From assembly GCA_045546255.1 (NCBI GenBank), contig JAZQCK010000071.1, positions 1-64,000 of the forward strand: a DNA stretch of 64,000 nt, read 5' to 3'. The notes beneath the pieces were generated by a model that had not been told where the DNA came from, did no database searches, and saw nothing but the letters and a program-made list of their open reading frames with translations. Shown piece by piece: positions 1 to 8,124 of the stretch. Within the stretch, counting starts at the first letter, position 1; the number at the start of each line of letters is the position of its first letter. The position numbers were made by a program, and so were the translations under genes. The stretch is from RGIG5612 sp045546255. Lineage in GTDB: Bacteria > Bacillota > Clostridia > Lachnospirales > Lachnospiraceae.

Positions 1-599
1 ACTTCCGGCATCAGCGTTTCATATTCACTGTCACTGACATAAGGCGGATTGGATGCGACCAAATCGAAGCTGGTTCCTTCTTTCAATGCTTCAAAAAGAT
101 CCGACCGAAGGAAATCAATTTCGCAGTGATTATCTTCGGCATTTCTCTTTGCAACTGCCAGTGCATCATCTGAGATATCAATTGCCATAACACGAGCATC
201 TTCTCTCGCATGCTTAACGGCAACTGCAATGGCTCCGCTTCCCGTGCAAAGATCCAAAAGCGTTCCTTCTTCCGGCAAGCGTTTCACTGCTTCTTCCACC
301 AGGATTTCCGTATCCTGCCTTGGGATCAGAACATTTTCATTGACATAAAACGGAAGTCCGTAAAACTCCGTGGTTCCAAGGATATACTGCGCCGGCTCAT
401 GCAGGCATCGTCTTTCGATCCACTCACGAAAACACTGCTCTTCTTCCTCTGCCATGCTCCGCTCAGGATTTAAAAGATACTGTGTCCGGTCAATCCCCGC
501 CGCGGCTTCCAGAAAAAGAAAACTATCTGTTTTTGCATCAGTAATCCCCACTTCCGTTAAACGGGAGATGCCAAAAGCAAGCGCTTCTTTTACAACCAT
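1..599 (-). CDS. prmC: Peptide chain release factor N5-glutamine methyltransferase (partial, cut by left edge)
   Basis: PrmC (HemK) methylates the glutamine of the GGQ motif in release factors RF1 and RF2 using S-adenosylmethionine. About 199 N-terminal residues are present. The SAM-binding glycine-rich segment (DLCTGSGAIAVAV) and the NPPY substrate-glutamine motif (ASNPPYVSDSEY) are both visible. The C-terminal third lies outside the window. The ATG at 599 overlaps the last codons of yqhQ by 10 bases, so the two are probably translationally coupled. The order rho-rpmE-yqhQ-prmC is typical of Clostridia, with prfA expected next beyond the edge. Confidence 0.93.
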   Translation of the reverse strand, partial: MVVKEALAFGISRLTEVGITDAKTDSFLFLEAAAGIDRTQYLLNPERSMAEEEEQCFREWIERRCLHEPAQYILGTTEFYGLPFYVNENVLIPRQDTEILVEEAVKRLPEEGTLLDLCTGSGAIAVAVKHAREDARVMAIDISDDALAVAKRNAEDNHCEIDFLRSDLFEALKEGTSFDLVASNPPYVSDSEYETLMPE

Positions 600-1660
600 G
601 ACATTGTCTCTTCATCCGCTTTTTCCGGATGTTCCGGTTCTTCCGTTGGAGCAGCGATGACATCTTCAATCGTTTTTTCCTCTGTATCGATCACAATCTC
701 TTCGGTTTCGAAAAGATCGTCGATTCCTTCCTGATAGGCTTTCCAGTCAAAGACTGCTTCCACCGATGCAATGCCGACTTCCACCATATCTTCTGTCGGT
801 TCCTTTGTTGTCAAACCCTGCATCCACATGCCCGGTCTTGAAAGCACATAGGCTGCTTTGCTGTTAGAGTTTCCTGCCCATTTAATAAATTCAAAGGAAA
901 CTCCTGCGATCACCGGGATCAGTAGAAGCCGGATCAGAAGGCGCAGCCATACCGTATCAACTCGGATAAAAATAAAGAAGATGATACTGATAAAAAGAAC
1001 AAAGAAGATGAAACTGGTTCCGCATCTTCTGTGCTCTTTGGAAGATTTCATAACGTTTTCCACATTCAGCGGAAGACCGCTTTCAATACAGTTAATGCAT
1101 TTATGTTCTGCTCCGTGATACATGAAGGTGCGTTTGATATCCTTCATGCGGGAGATCAGTGCAATGTAGCCGATAAAGATCGCCAGTTTGATCACGCCCT
1201 CGATGACTGCAAGCAGTGCACTGGAGGTGATGTTCGTAAACTTTAAGATCAGCGCAGAGACAACATACGGCAAAACAATAAACAAAGCGATGGCAATGAT
1301 CAGCGCAAACACAATGGTAAAGACCATCACCGCGCTCTCACCTTTGGACTTGAATGTCGAATCGATCGTCTTGTCCAGTTTGCCGTTTTCTTTTTCGATA
1401 TCGTCCTCATAAAAGCTTGCGGAAAACGTCAGCGTTTTAATTCCCAGCACAAGAGAACTGATAAAGGAAACAACACCGCGGATGATCGGCCATCCGAGGA
1501 CCTTGGCCTTCTTTGTCAGATTTTCATATTTACTTTTCCCGACTTCAATTTCACCGTCGGGTCTGCGGACAGCAACGGCAACGTCTTCGTCATGGCGCAT
1601 CATAACGCCTTCAATGACTGCCTGTCCGCCGATATTCGATGATCTGCCTTTTTTCTTCAT
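590..1660 (-). CDS. yqhQ: DUF1385 (YqhQ-like) membrane protein
   Basis: About 356 residues of the DUF1385/YqhQ family, whose function is unknown. The family hallmark IGGQAVIEGVMMR lies at the N-terminus, just after MKKKGRSSN. Several hydrophobic segments follow. Between them is a Cys/His patch (YHGAEHKCINC, then HRRCGTSF) that looks like a metal site. The last 70 residues are acidic. I chose the ATG at 1660 because the family normally starts a few residues before GGQAVIEG. A TTG at 1714 is also open and has a weak AGGGA upstream, but it lies inside the rpmE terminator hairpin. No clear ribosome binding site precedes 1660. Confidence 0.88.
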   Translation of the reverse strand: MKKKGRSSNIGGQAVIEGVMMRHDEDVAVAVRRPDGEIEVGKSKYENLTKKAKVLGWPIIRGVVSFISSLVLGIKTLTFSASFYEDDIEKENGKLDKTIDSTFKSKGESAVMVFTIVFALIIAIALFIVLPYVVSALILKFTNITSSALLAVIEGVIKLAIFIGYIALISRMKDIKRTFMYHGAEHKCINCIESGLPLNVENVMKSSKEHRRCGTSFIFFVLFISIIFFIFIRVDTVWLRLLIRLLLIPVIAGVSFEFIKWAGNSNSKAAYVLSRPGMWMQGLTTKEPTEDMVEVGIASVEAVFDWKAYQEGIDDLFETEEIVIDTEEKTIEDVIAAPTEEPEHPEKADEETMSWL

Positions 1661-1718
1661 AATAAAAAACAAGATTGAGAAATAATCTCTGCATACGCAA
1701 AGAAGACTTCTCAATCTT
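1661..1718 (-). terminator. Intrinsic terminator between rpmE and yqhQ
   Basis: On the minus strand AAGATTGAGAA (1718-1708) pairs with TTCTCAATCTT (1681-1671), followed by GTTTTTTATT. The stem is 11 bp with a long loop of about 26 bases. It follows the rpmE stop closely and its T-run abuts the yqhQ ATG, so yqhQ is read by read-through or a promoter I cannot identify. Confidence 0.6.
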
Positions 1719-1731
1719 AAGTCCCTTTTGG

Positions 1732-1935
1732 CTATTTGTTTAAGTTATACTTCTTGTTGAACATCTCAACACGACCGCGAGCCTGTGCAGCCTTCTGCTG
1801 TCCTGTGTAAAACGGATGGCATTTTGCACATACTTCCACGTGGATATCTTCTTTCGTAGAACCAGTTGTGAAAGTGTTGCCGCAGTTGCATGTTACTGTA
1901 GCCTGATAATAATTTGGATGAATTCCTTCTCTCAT
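1732..1935 (-). CDS. rpmE: 50S ribosomal protein L31, zinc-binding type
   Basis: This 67-residue protein matches bacterial L31. It contains a zinc-site cysteine set: C16 and C18 (CNC) and C36 and C39 (CAKC). This is therefore the zinc-containing (C+) form, which in other Firmicutes is replaced by a C- paralogue under zinc starvation. A good ribosome binding site (AGAAAGAACG) precedes the ATG. It is read from its own promoter at 2007-2035, between rho and rpmE. Confidence 0.97.
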   Translation of the reverse strand: MREGIHPNYYQATVTCNCGNTFTTGSTKEDIHVEVCAKCHPFYTGQQKAAQARGRVEMFNKKYNLNK

Positions 1936-2006
1936 CGTTCTTTCTCCTATTTCTTGTTCGAAAAACTTTTAACTCTTCGAATCTGTATTTGCTTTGCAGC
2001 CTTGCT

Positions 2007-2035
2007 AGTATATCACAGCCAATATATCCCCGCAA
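2007..2035 (-). promoter_or_regulatory. SigA-type promoter for rpmE
   Basis: On the minus strand: -35 TTGCGG (2035-2030), a 17-bp spacer, then -10 TATACT (2012-2007) preceded by TG in extended -10 position. It lies about 70 bases before the rpmE start. This is a motif match only. Confidence 0.6.
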
Positions 2036-2108
2036 GCAGTATTTTTCATCTTTTCAGGAAGTTTTCACAAGGGAAAGCTGCTTCTTATAAAGCTTTTCGG
2101 CAGCAATT

Positions 2109-3416
2109 TTACATCAGTTTGATCTTACGGATCATATTGACAAATTCATCGTTCGACCGGGTGCGTGCAAAAAGATCTAAGATCTTCTCTGTCGCCTCAT
2201 CAGCCCTTAAGCCGCCGGTCGCTTTGCGAATGATATAGACAGCCTCCTGCTCTTCCTGATTTAACAGCAGATCCTCTCGTCTTGTTCCGCTCTTTGCGAT
2301 ATCGATCGCCGGGAAGATTCTCTTTTCCTGGAGTTTTCTATCGAGGATCAGTTCCATGTTGCCGGTTCCTTTAAATTCCTCGTAGATGACATCATCCATC
2401 TTGCTTCCGGTATCGACAAGGGCCGTTGCAAGGATCGTAAGACTTCCGCCTTCACGGATATTTCTTGCAGCACCGAAGAAGCGTTTCGGCATATGAAGAG
2501 CTGCCGGGTCAAGACCGCCGGAAAGGGTTCTTCCGCTCGGCGGGACTAAGAGGTTATAAGCTCTTGCAAGTCTTGTGATACTGTCTAAAAGGATGATAAC
2601 GTCTTCTCCATGCTCGACCAGACGCTTTGCACGTTCAATCACCATTTCCGAAACTCTCTTATGATGATCCGGCAGTTCATCGAAGGTGGAATAGATTACT
2701 TCCACATTATCTCCGACGATTGCCTCCTTGATGTCAGTGACTTCCTCTGGTCGCTCATCGATCAAAAGGATCAGAATATGGACTTCCGGGTTGTTCGTCA
2801 GGATAGACCGTGCGACGCCTTTGAGCAGCGTTGTCTTACCTGCTTTCGGAGGAGATACGATCATGCCCCTTTGTCCTTTGCCGATCGGAGAGACCAGGTC
2901 AAAGATCCGCATCGCCAGATTCTTTTCAGATGTTTCAAGTCCCATTCTCTCGTCCGGGAAGATCGGGGTCAGGTCTTCAAAGTTTCTGCGCTTTGCCGCT
3001 TCGCTTGGAAGAAACCCATTGATGCGGTCTAAGTGAAGAAGCGCTCCAAACTTTTCATTCTGCGTTTTAACGCGCACCTTGCCGAGAAGAATGTCTCCGG
3101 TCTTTAAACCAAAACGTTTGATCTGGGACGGAGATACATAGACATCATCTTCGCCAGGCAGGTAGTTGTCGCAACGAATAAAACCGTAGCCATCAGGAAG
3201 GACTTCCAGGATTCCGTTCGCAACTTTCCCGGAATCGAGTTTGTTTTCCTCCTCTTTTGTCATACCGGTTTCTTCTTCCCGTTTCTTCTCTTCCGACATC
3301 ATTAAGATCGCTTCGATCACATCAGCTTTCTTCATGGATGAAGCGCCTTTGATCCCATTCGTTTTCGCAATCTCTCTCAGCTGAACGACCGGAAGACTCT
3401 CTAATTTTTTCCTCAT
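2109..3416 (-). CDS. rho: Transcription termination factor Rho
   Basis: A hexameric RNA-dependent ATPase/helicase that ends transcription on unstructured RNA. It has 435 residues. The domains are a Rho_N three-helix domain (1-45), a short charged linker, a cold-shock-like primary RNA-binding domain (about 65-130, with DGYGFIR), and the RecA-like ATPase. Walker A is SPPKAGKTT (188-196); the Walker B region reads VIILLDSITRLARAYN. The family-specific R-loop region (GSKMDDVIYEEFKGTGNMEL) is present. The length is usual for Firmicutes without large insertions. A GAAAGGA ribosome binding site precedes the ATG. Confidence 0.98.
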   Translation of the reverse strand: MRKKLESLPVVQLREIAKTNGIKGASSMKKADVIEAILMMSEEKKREEETGMTKEEENKLDSGKVANGILEVLPDGYGFIRCDNYLPGEDDVYVSPSQIKRFGLKTGDILLGKVRVKTQNEKFGALLHLDRINGFLPSEAAKRRNFEDLTPIFPDERMGLETSEKNLAMRIFDLVSPIGKGQRGMIVSPPKAGKTTLLKGVARSILTNNPEVHILILLIDERPEEVTDIKEAIVGDNVEVIYSTFDELPDHHKRVSEMVIERAKRLVEHGEDVIILLDSITRLARAYNLLVPPSGRTLSGGLDPAALHMPKRFFGAARNIREGGSLTILATALVDTGSKMDDVIYEEFKGTGNMELILDRKLQEKRIFPAIDIAKSGTRREDLLLNQEEQEAVYIIRKATGGLRADEATEKILDLFARTRSNDEFVNMIRKIKLM

Positions 3417-3536
3417 AAAATTCCTTTCAATCTATATACAGTTTTCAAATAAGTTCTTGTTACTCTTTGGGAATAATTTTGAATCATTAGAAATTTAGAG
3501 TGCCTTTTATGCAGAACATAAATCGGCTTAAACTGG

Positions 3537-3565
3537 ATTATAAACAAAAAAAATTGAAAAAGCAA
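3537..3565 (-). promoter_or_regulatory. SigA-type promoter for rho
   Basis: On the minus strand TTGCTT (3565-3560), a 17-bp spacer, and a perfect TATAAT (3542-3537). It would give a leader of about 115 bases before rho. Rho is often autoregulated by attenuation in its leader in other bacteria; no terminator-like hairpin is obvious here. Confidence 0.7.
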
Positions 3566-3582
3566 GGTTTATGTGCTACCCT
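3554..3582 (+). promoter_or_regulatory. Candidate divergent promoter for the DUF4364-engB unit
   Basis: TTGAAA (3554-3559), a 17-bp spacer and TACCCT (3577-3582), placed about 30 bases before the ATG at 3620. It physically overlaps the rho promoter on the other strand. The -10 is weak. Confidence 0.4.
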
Positions 3583-3619
3583 AAAATTCCGAGAAAAACA
3601 ATAAGAATGGGGATTTTTT

Positions 3620-4138
3620 ATGATTACAGATTCCAATACGATATATAAGCTGATGATCCTCTATATGCTGAATCGTTTGGATTCTCAGCTTACGAATTCA
3701 CAGCTTTCCAGCTTTTTTATTTCAAAAGAATATACCGATTATTTTAATATCCAGCAGACACTTTCCGATCTGGTCGCTTCCAAGTTCGTGGAAAAAGTGA
3801 CGATTCGAAACACTTCCTATTACAGCATTACGCCGGAAGGATACGAATCACTGACCTTCTTTAAAAACCAGATTCCGAAAGGTGCTCTGGAGGATATCAA
3901 CTCCTACTTGGAGGAAAACAAGTACGCTCTGAAAAACGAAGTCGGAACACAGGCAGATTACTATCGACATACAAACGGAGACTTCATCGCACATTGTCAG
4001 GTCATGGAAGGCCGTTCTCTCTTATATGAGATCAATATCTCCGTTCCGAGTGAAGAAGAAGCTTCCCGCATCTGCAGCAACTGGCGCGGTTATTCCGAAG
4101 AACTGTATGCAGTGATCATGAAATCGCTGCTCCAATAA
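3620..4138 (+). CDS. DUF4364 family protein, winged-helix-like
   Basis: This 172-residue soluble protein matches the DUF4364 family found in Clostridia, recognised by the N-terminal DSNTIYKLMILYMLNRL segment. Residues 10-75 look like a winged helix-turn-helix, including a wing-like ITPEGYE. The C-terminal half (about 90-172) is a mixed alpha/beta domain. The family is presumed to be regulatory, but no target is known. It ends one base before the engB start, which has no ribosome binding site of its own, so the two are translationally coupled. Confidence 0.8.
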   Translation: MITDSNTIYKLMILYMLNRLDSQLTNSQLSSFFISKEYTDYFNIQQTLSDLVASKFVEKVTIRNTSYYSITPEGYESLTFFKNQIPKGALEDINSYLEENKYALKNEVGTQADYYRHTNGDFIAHCQVMEGRSLLYEINISVPSEEEASRICSNWRGYSEELYAVIMKSLLQ

Positions 4139-4139
4139 T

Positions 4140-4736
4140 ATGATCATTAAAAGTGTTGAACTTGAAACTGTATTAGGACCAACGAGCCAGCTTCCGGCAT
4201 CTACTCTGCCGGAGGTTGCTTTTGCAGGCCGTTCCAATGTTGGGAAATCCTCTTTGATCAACGGCCTCTTAAATCGAAAAAAACTGGCGCGGACCTCATC
4301 GCAGCCAGGCAAGACTCAAACAATCAACTTTTATAATGTTAATAAGGAATTGTTCTTTGTGGATCTCCCTGGTTACGGTTTTGCGAAGGTGTCGAAAGAA
4401 GCACAGGCGAAATGGGGAAAGATGATCGATAACTACCTCATGAATTCTAAAACGCTGAAGGCCGTCTTTCTTTTGGTCGATATCCGCCACGAAGTGAAGT
4501 CCAGTGATAAGGAGATGTTTGAATGGATCAAAGCCAGCCCTGCTCTTCCAGTCGTTATTGCGACCAAAGCAGATAAGATCAAACGCAACCAGCTTCCAAA
4601 GCAGCTTAAGATCATCCGCGAGGGATTAGGGTTTAAAAACGGCGAGGTCCCTCTGATTCCATTTTCCGCAGAGACAAAACAGGGACGCGATGATATCTTG
4701 AATCTGATCTCAGAGATCATCTCTTCTGACAAATAA
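4140..4736 (+). CDS. engB: Ribosome biogenesis GTPase EngB (YsxC/YihA)
   Basis: An essential small GTPase needed for late 50S subunit assembly in Bacillus and E. coli. It has 198 residues, a usual length. Motifs are G1 GRSNVGKSS (30-38), the G2 region PGKTQ (56-60), G3 DLPG (75-78), G4 TKAD (142-145) and G5 FSAET (about 173). In many Clostridia engB follows clpX-lon on the same strand; here it faces the clpX unit in the opposite direction. A bidirectional terminator follows. Confidence 0.97.
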   Translation: MIIKSVELETVLGPTSQLPASTLPEVAFAGRSNVGKSSLINGLLNRKKLARTSSQPGKTQTINFYNVNKELFFVDLPGYGFAKVSKEAQAKWGKMIDNYLMNSKTLKAVFLLVDIRHEVKSSDKEMFEWIKASPALPVVIATKADKIKRNQLPKQLKIIREGLGFKNGEVPLIPFSAETKQGRDDILNLISEIISSDK

Positions 4737-4796
4737 GGATTCATGTGGATAATCAATCAGTAAATACACCTGCATACGGATTTTAATTCACATACA

Positions 4797-4827
4797 AAAT
4801 GGGCATGATCACATGCCCATTTGTTTT
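4797..4827. terminator. Bidirectional intrinsic terminator
   Basis: AAATGGGCATG (4797-4807), loop ATCA, CATGCCCATTT (4812-4822), then GTTTT on the plus strand. The perfect 11-bp stem lies between the convergent engB and the histidine-rich gene and can serve both. Confidence 0.8.
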
Positions 4828-4869
4828 ACATTTCTTATTGTTGCAGGCTTATCCTAAAAGATGAAACCA

Positions 4870-5508
4870 TTAGACTTGTTCAAAGATTTCAATGACTTTA
4901 TCTTTTAAAACTTCCTCTTCCGGTCCGAAAACGATGGCCGCAAATCCGACTGCAAGTCCGCCGCCTTCATGCGCTTCTACGTTCAGACCATTACCTGTCG
5001 TTGAGAAGGTGGTAACAGGTCCTGCTTCACGGATATAGCCTTTTACATGTCCGATCAGTGCGCCTTCGCTATCCAGCCAGCTTTCAAGTTCATTGATCGC
5101 TTTTTCCATTGCGGCTTTCACTTCAGCAACCGGTTTTACGAGATCTTTCTCAAAGGAGCAGATCGTAGCGCCTTCATGCTTGTGTGTTTCAACGATTTTA
5201 TAACCAGCCACTTCATACGTATGTCCATGGTCGTGGTCATGATGATCATGCTCGTGGAAATCATGATGGTGATGGTCGTGATCATGCTCATGGTGATGGT
5301 CATGACAGCCGCAGTCATCATCGTGGTGGTGATGGTGTTCATGTCCTTCATGATCATGATGATGGTGATGATGGTCATGGCCCTCATGATCATGATGGTG
5401 ATGATGATGCTCATGTCCTTCGTGATCATGGTCATGGCAGCCACAGGTACAATCTTCCGGATGCTCGGTAACTTCTTCTATCTCTTCCGGGCGTTTTTCT
5501 TCACTCAT
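4870..5508 (-). CDS. Histidine-rich metal-binding protein, partner of the CobW-type GTPase
   Basis: A 212-residue protein of unrecognised family. Residues 16-96 hold about 43 histidines among Asp, Glu and Gly, with three tandem 12-residue units of the form HDHEGHxHHHHH (about 27-62). Two cysteine clusters frame the tract: CTCGCH (20-25) and CGCH (66-69). The C-terminal part (about 100-212) looks like a compact alpha/beta domain with no recognised motif. It starts 12 bases after the stop of a CobW/UreG-type GTPase. Histidine-rich tracts next to G3E GTPases are known in HypB, UreE and CobW/ZNG1 systems as Ni, Zn or Co stores. I infer a metallochaperone or buffer; the metal is unknown. Confidence 0.72.
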   Translation of the reverse strand: MSEEKRPEEIEEVTEHPEDCTCGCHDHDHEGHEHHHHHHDHEGHDHHHHHHDHEGHEHHHHHDDDCGCHDHHHEHDHDHHHHDFHEHDHHDHDHGHTYEVAGYKIVETHKHEGATICSFEKDLVKPVAEVKAAMEKAINELESWLDSEGALIGHVKGYIREAGPVTTFSTTGNGLNVEAHEGGGLAVGFAAIVFGPEEEVLKDKVIEIFEQV

Positions 5509-5520
5509 GTGTATGCCCTC

Positions 5521-6144
5521 CTACTTGTTCTTGATTTCCGCAATGATCTCTCTGCAAACCTTAGCGGTGCCTTCCTGATCATTGACAGCAGAGATGCGAT
5601 AGATCTTCGCATTTGTCTTTTCTTTCACGCCTGCTTCGACTTTATCCAGTGTCTCCGCATCTGTTGCATCAATCTTGTTCATCAGAACATAATCAGCTGC
5701 TTCAACCTGATCATCGATCAGTGTTCCTACAACAGGAACCAGCTTCAGCCAGCGTCTGGAGTCTAAGATATTAAAGATCGTGATGCTCATATCTTCGTCA
5801 TAATACTCATGAAGCTGAGCTGCGACATCGCCCGGACGTGCAAGGCCTGTTGTCTCTAAGATGACCCATTCCGGATGCATCTTTTCTTCCATCTGTGCAA
5901 GGGAATCCATTAAGGATCCTGCAATGCTGCAGCAGACACAGCCATTAAAGAGTTCGGTAGTATAAAGTCCGGTATCCTCTGTAAAGGCAGTATCGATACC
6001 GACCTGACCAATCTCATTTTCAATGATGGCAACTTTTGTGCTGCCGTCAGCTCCGCCTTCCGCTTCGATCATCTCTTTTGCCAGCGGGATTAATACGCTT
6101 GTTTTTCCGGATCCTAAGAATCCGCCTAAGATTATAAGTTTGAT
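5521..6144 (-). CDS. CobW/HypB/UreG-type G3E GTPase with apparent AUC start
   Basis: A G3E GTPase of about 207 residues, shorter than classical CobW because the C-terminal CobW domain is absent. Walker A GGFLGSGKTS lies near residues 7-16. The family metal motif GCVCCS, the switch ETTGLARPGD and the base-recognition NKID are all present. The first in-frame ATG (6072) is downstream of Walker A, and no ATG, GTG or TTG precedes it in frame. A strong AGGAGGG sits 7 bases before an ATC codon at 6144-6142, which would open the protein as (M)KLIILGGFLGSG. It lies 25 bases after clpX and 12 before the histidine-rich gene. Its likely role is GTP-dependent metal insertion. A sequencing error or a decayed start are alternatives. 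Confidence 0.78.
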   Translation of the reverse strand: MKLIILGGFLGSGKTSVLIPLAKEMIEAEGGADGSTKVAIIENEIGQVGIDTAFTEDTGLYTTELFNGCVCCSIAGSLMDSLAQMEEKMHPEWVILETTGLARPGDVAAQLHEYYDEDMSITIFNILDSRRWLKLVPVVGTLIDDQVEAADYVLMNKIDATDAETLDKVEAGVKEKTNAKIYRISAVNDQEGTAKVCREIIAEIKNK

Positions 6145-6169
6145 AGTAGGTCCCTCCTTCTAAGGTGAA

Positions 6170-7408
6170 CTATTTCACCATATCTTTTGTCACTGTAAAT
6201 TTCTTAATTGATGAATCTGACGGTATCTCGTACATCTTATCCATCATAATATCTTCCATAATACTGCGAAGTCCTCGCGCTCCGATCTTGCGGTCTAAGG
6301 CTTTCTTCGCAACTTCTCTGACTGCATCCTCTTTAAATTCCAGATCAACATTATCCAGTTTGAAGAGGGCTTCATACTGTTTGATCAGCGCATTCTTTGG
6401 CTCCTTCAGGATCCTCACCAGGTCTTCTTCCGTCAAAGATCTCAACGCAACGACCACTGGAACACGTCCGACAAATTCAGGAATGATACCGTACTTGATC
6501 AAATCCTGCGGCATAACGGTCTGGAAGAGATCGTCGATTTCTTCTCTGGAATCGGAGAAAATCTCAGCTCCAAAGCCCATGCCCTTTTTGTCAACTCTGG
6601 ACTCAATGATCTTTTCAAGACCTGCAAATGCACCGCCACAGATAAAGAGGATATTCGTTGTATCGATGTGAAGCATATCCTGATTCGGGTGTTTTCTTCC
6701 GCCCTGCGGAGGAACGGACGCTTCGGTACCCTCTAAGATTTTAAGGAGTGCCTGCTGAACGCCTTCACCGGATACATCTCTTGTGATGGAAACGTTCTCG
6801 CTCTTCTTTGTGATCTTATCGATCTCATCGATATAGACGATTCCGTACTCTGCTTTTTCAATATCATAATCTGCTGCCTGGATCAGTTTCAGCAGGATGT
6901 TTTCCACATCCTCACCGACATAACCAGCTTCCGTCAGCGTCGTTGCATCTGCAATCGCAAACGGAACATTTAAGATTTTCGCCAACGTCTGAGCCAGAAA
7001 TGTTTTTCCGGAGCCAGTCGGGCCCAGCATTAGGATATTGCTCTTTTGCAGTTCCACATCCAGCTGGTCCCTGGAAAGGACGCGTTTGTAATGATTATAA
7101 ACCTGTACGGAGAGGACTTTTTTTGCCTCGTCCTGTCCGATGACATACTCATCCAGAAAGGCTTTGATCTCTTTCGGCTTATGCAGCTTGATATCTAATT
7201 CTTTAGATGATTTCCGTTTTTTCTTCTGTGAGGACGTCTGTGGAACAAAGTTCATGTCATAAATGTCCGCACAAGTCATGACACAGTCCGGACAGATATA
7301 GGCAGAACCAGACGGGCTTGCAATCAGCTGCTCGCCTACCTCCTCCGGCGTCCTCCCGCAAAAGGAGCACTGCGGAATATCATAATTTCCGTTTCTTCTT
7401 GTTGCCAT
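6170..7408 (-). CDS. clpX: ATP-dependent Clp protease ATP-binding subunit ClpX
   Basis: The AAA+ unfoldase that feeds substrates to ClpP. It has 412 residues. The N-terminal zinc-binding domain has C14, C17, C39 and C42. Walker A is GPTGSGKT (129-136) and Walker B is VYIDEID (about 191-197). The GYVGEDVEN pore-region and the GARGLRSIMED sensor-2 motif are present. It follows clpP by 3 bases. Confidence 0.98.
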   Translation of the reverse strand: MATRRNGNYDIPQCSFCGRTPEEVGEQLIASPSGSAYICPDCVMTCADIYDMNFVPQTSSQKKKRKSSKELDIKLHKPKEIKAFLDEYVIGQDEAKKVLSVQVYNHYKRVLSRDQLDVELQKSNILMLGPTGSGKTFLAQTLAKILNVPFAIADATTLTEAGYVGEDVENILLKLIQAADYDIEKAEYGIVYIDEIDKITKKSENVSITRDVSGEGVQQALLKILEGTEASVPPQGGRKHPNQDMLHIDTTNILFICGGAFAGLEKIIESRVDKKGMGFGAEIFSDSREEIDDLFQTVMPQDLIKYGIIPEFVGRVPVVVALRSLTEEDLVRILKEPKNALIKQYEALFKLDNVDLEFKEDAVREVAKKALDRKIGARGLRSIMEDIMMDKMYEIPSDSSIKKFTVTKDMVK

Positions 7409-7411
7409 AGA

Positions 7412-7999
7412 TTAAGCCTCGTGGTTTTCAATTACAGCATCGATTAGGCCATATTCTTTTGCTTCCGTAGCGCTGAGCCAGTTATCACGTTCTGTATCAG
7501 CCTCAATCGTCTCGAGCGGCTTTCCAGTATTCTCAGAAAGGAGTCTGTTCAGGTTATCACGGATCTTTAAGATATGATCTGCATTGATCTTAATATCAGA
7601 TGCCTGACCCTGTGCACCGCCGGACGGCTGATGGATCATGATCTCCGCATTCGGAAGTGCGAAACGTTTTCCTTTTGTGCCGCCTGCAAGAAGGAATGCG
7701 CCCATGCTGGCTGCCATACCGATGCAGGTCGTAGACACATCACACTTTACATACTGCATTGTGTCGTAAATTGCCATTCCTGCTGTCACAGAGCCACCCG
7801 GGCTGTTGATATAGAAATGAATATCCTTGTTCGGATCTTCGCTCTCTAAGAACAGAAGCTGTGCAACAACAAGGCTAGCTGTTACATCATTGACCTCCTC
7901 GCTTAAGAAAACGATTCTCTCTTTTAAAAGTCTGGAATAAATATCATAGGCTCTTTCGCCTCTGCTGGTATCTTCAATTACTGTTGGAACTAAACTCAT
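7412..7999 (-). CDS. clpP: ATP-dependent Clp protease proteolytic subunit ClpP
   Basis: A serine peptidase of 195 residues forming a tetradecameric chamber. The catalytic triad is visible at S98 (GMAASMGA), H123 (MIHQPSGG) and D172. The N-terminal leader MSLVPTVIE matches the usual ClpP start and has a good AGGAGG site. It lies between tig and clpX, the standard clostridial order. Confidence 0.98.
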   Translation of the reverse strand: MSLVPTVIEDTSRGERAYDIYSRLLKERIVFLSEEVNDVTASLVVAQLLFLESEDPNKDIHFYINSPGGSVTAGMAIYDTMQYVKCDVSTTCIGMAASMGAFLLAGGTKGKRFALPNAEIMIHQPSGGAQGQASDIKINADHILKIRDNLNRLLSENTGKPLETIEADTERDNWLSATEAKEYGLIDAVIENHEA

Positions 8000-8030
8000 T
8001 TGTTACCTCCTGTTTCAAACTTCTTCGATG

Positions 8031-8059
8031 CATAAAAGCCGGTAATCCCGGCCTTTATG
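8031..8059 (-). terminator. Hairpin between tig and clpP, weak terminator
   Basis: CATAAAAGCCGG (8031-8042) pairs with CCGGCCTTTATG (8048-8059) with one mismatch. The minus-strand transcript shows only a short T-run inside the descending arm, so it is probably a partial terminator or a processing hairpin that lowers read-through from tig into clpP. Confidence 0.35.
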
Positions 8060-8124
8060 TATAATCAGCCTTTTTATAAATAGCAGGCCTTATGATTGCG
8101 TTATGCTCTTGTTTTATGATCGGA

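Noticed and set aside
5230..5440. Possible CRISPR-like or tandem DNA repeat.
   Set aside because: The repeats are low-complexity histidine codons with no constant repeat plus variable spacer pattern; they belong to the coding frame.
5136..5471. Long open frames opposite and across the histidine tract, rich in Met or His.
   Set aside because: They are products of the repetitive CAT/ATG pattern of the histidine codons on the other strand; they have no ribosome site or family match.
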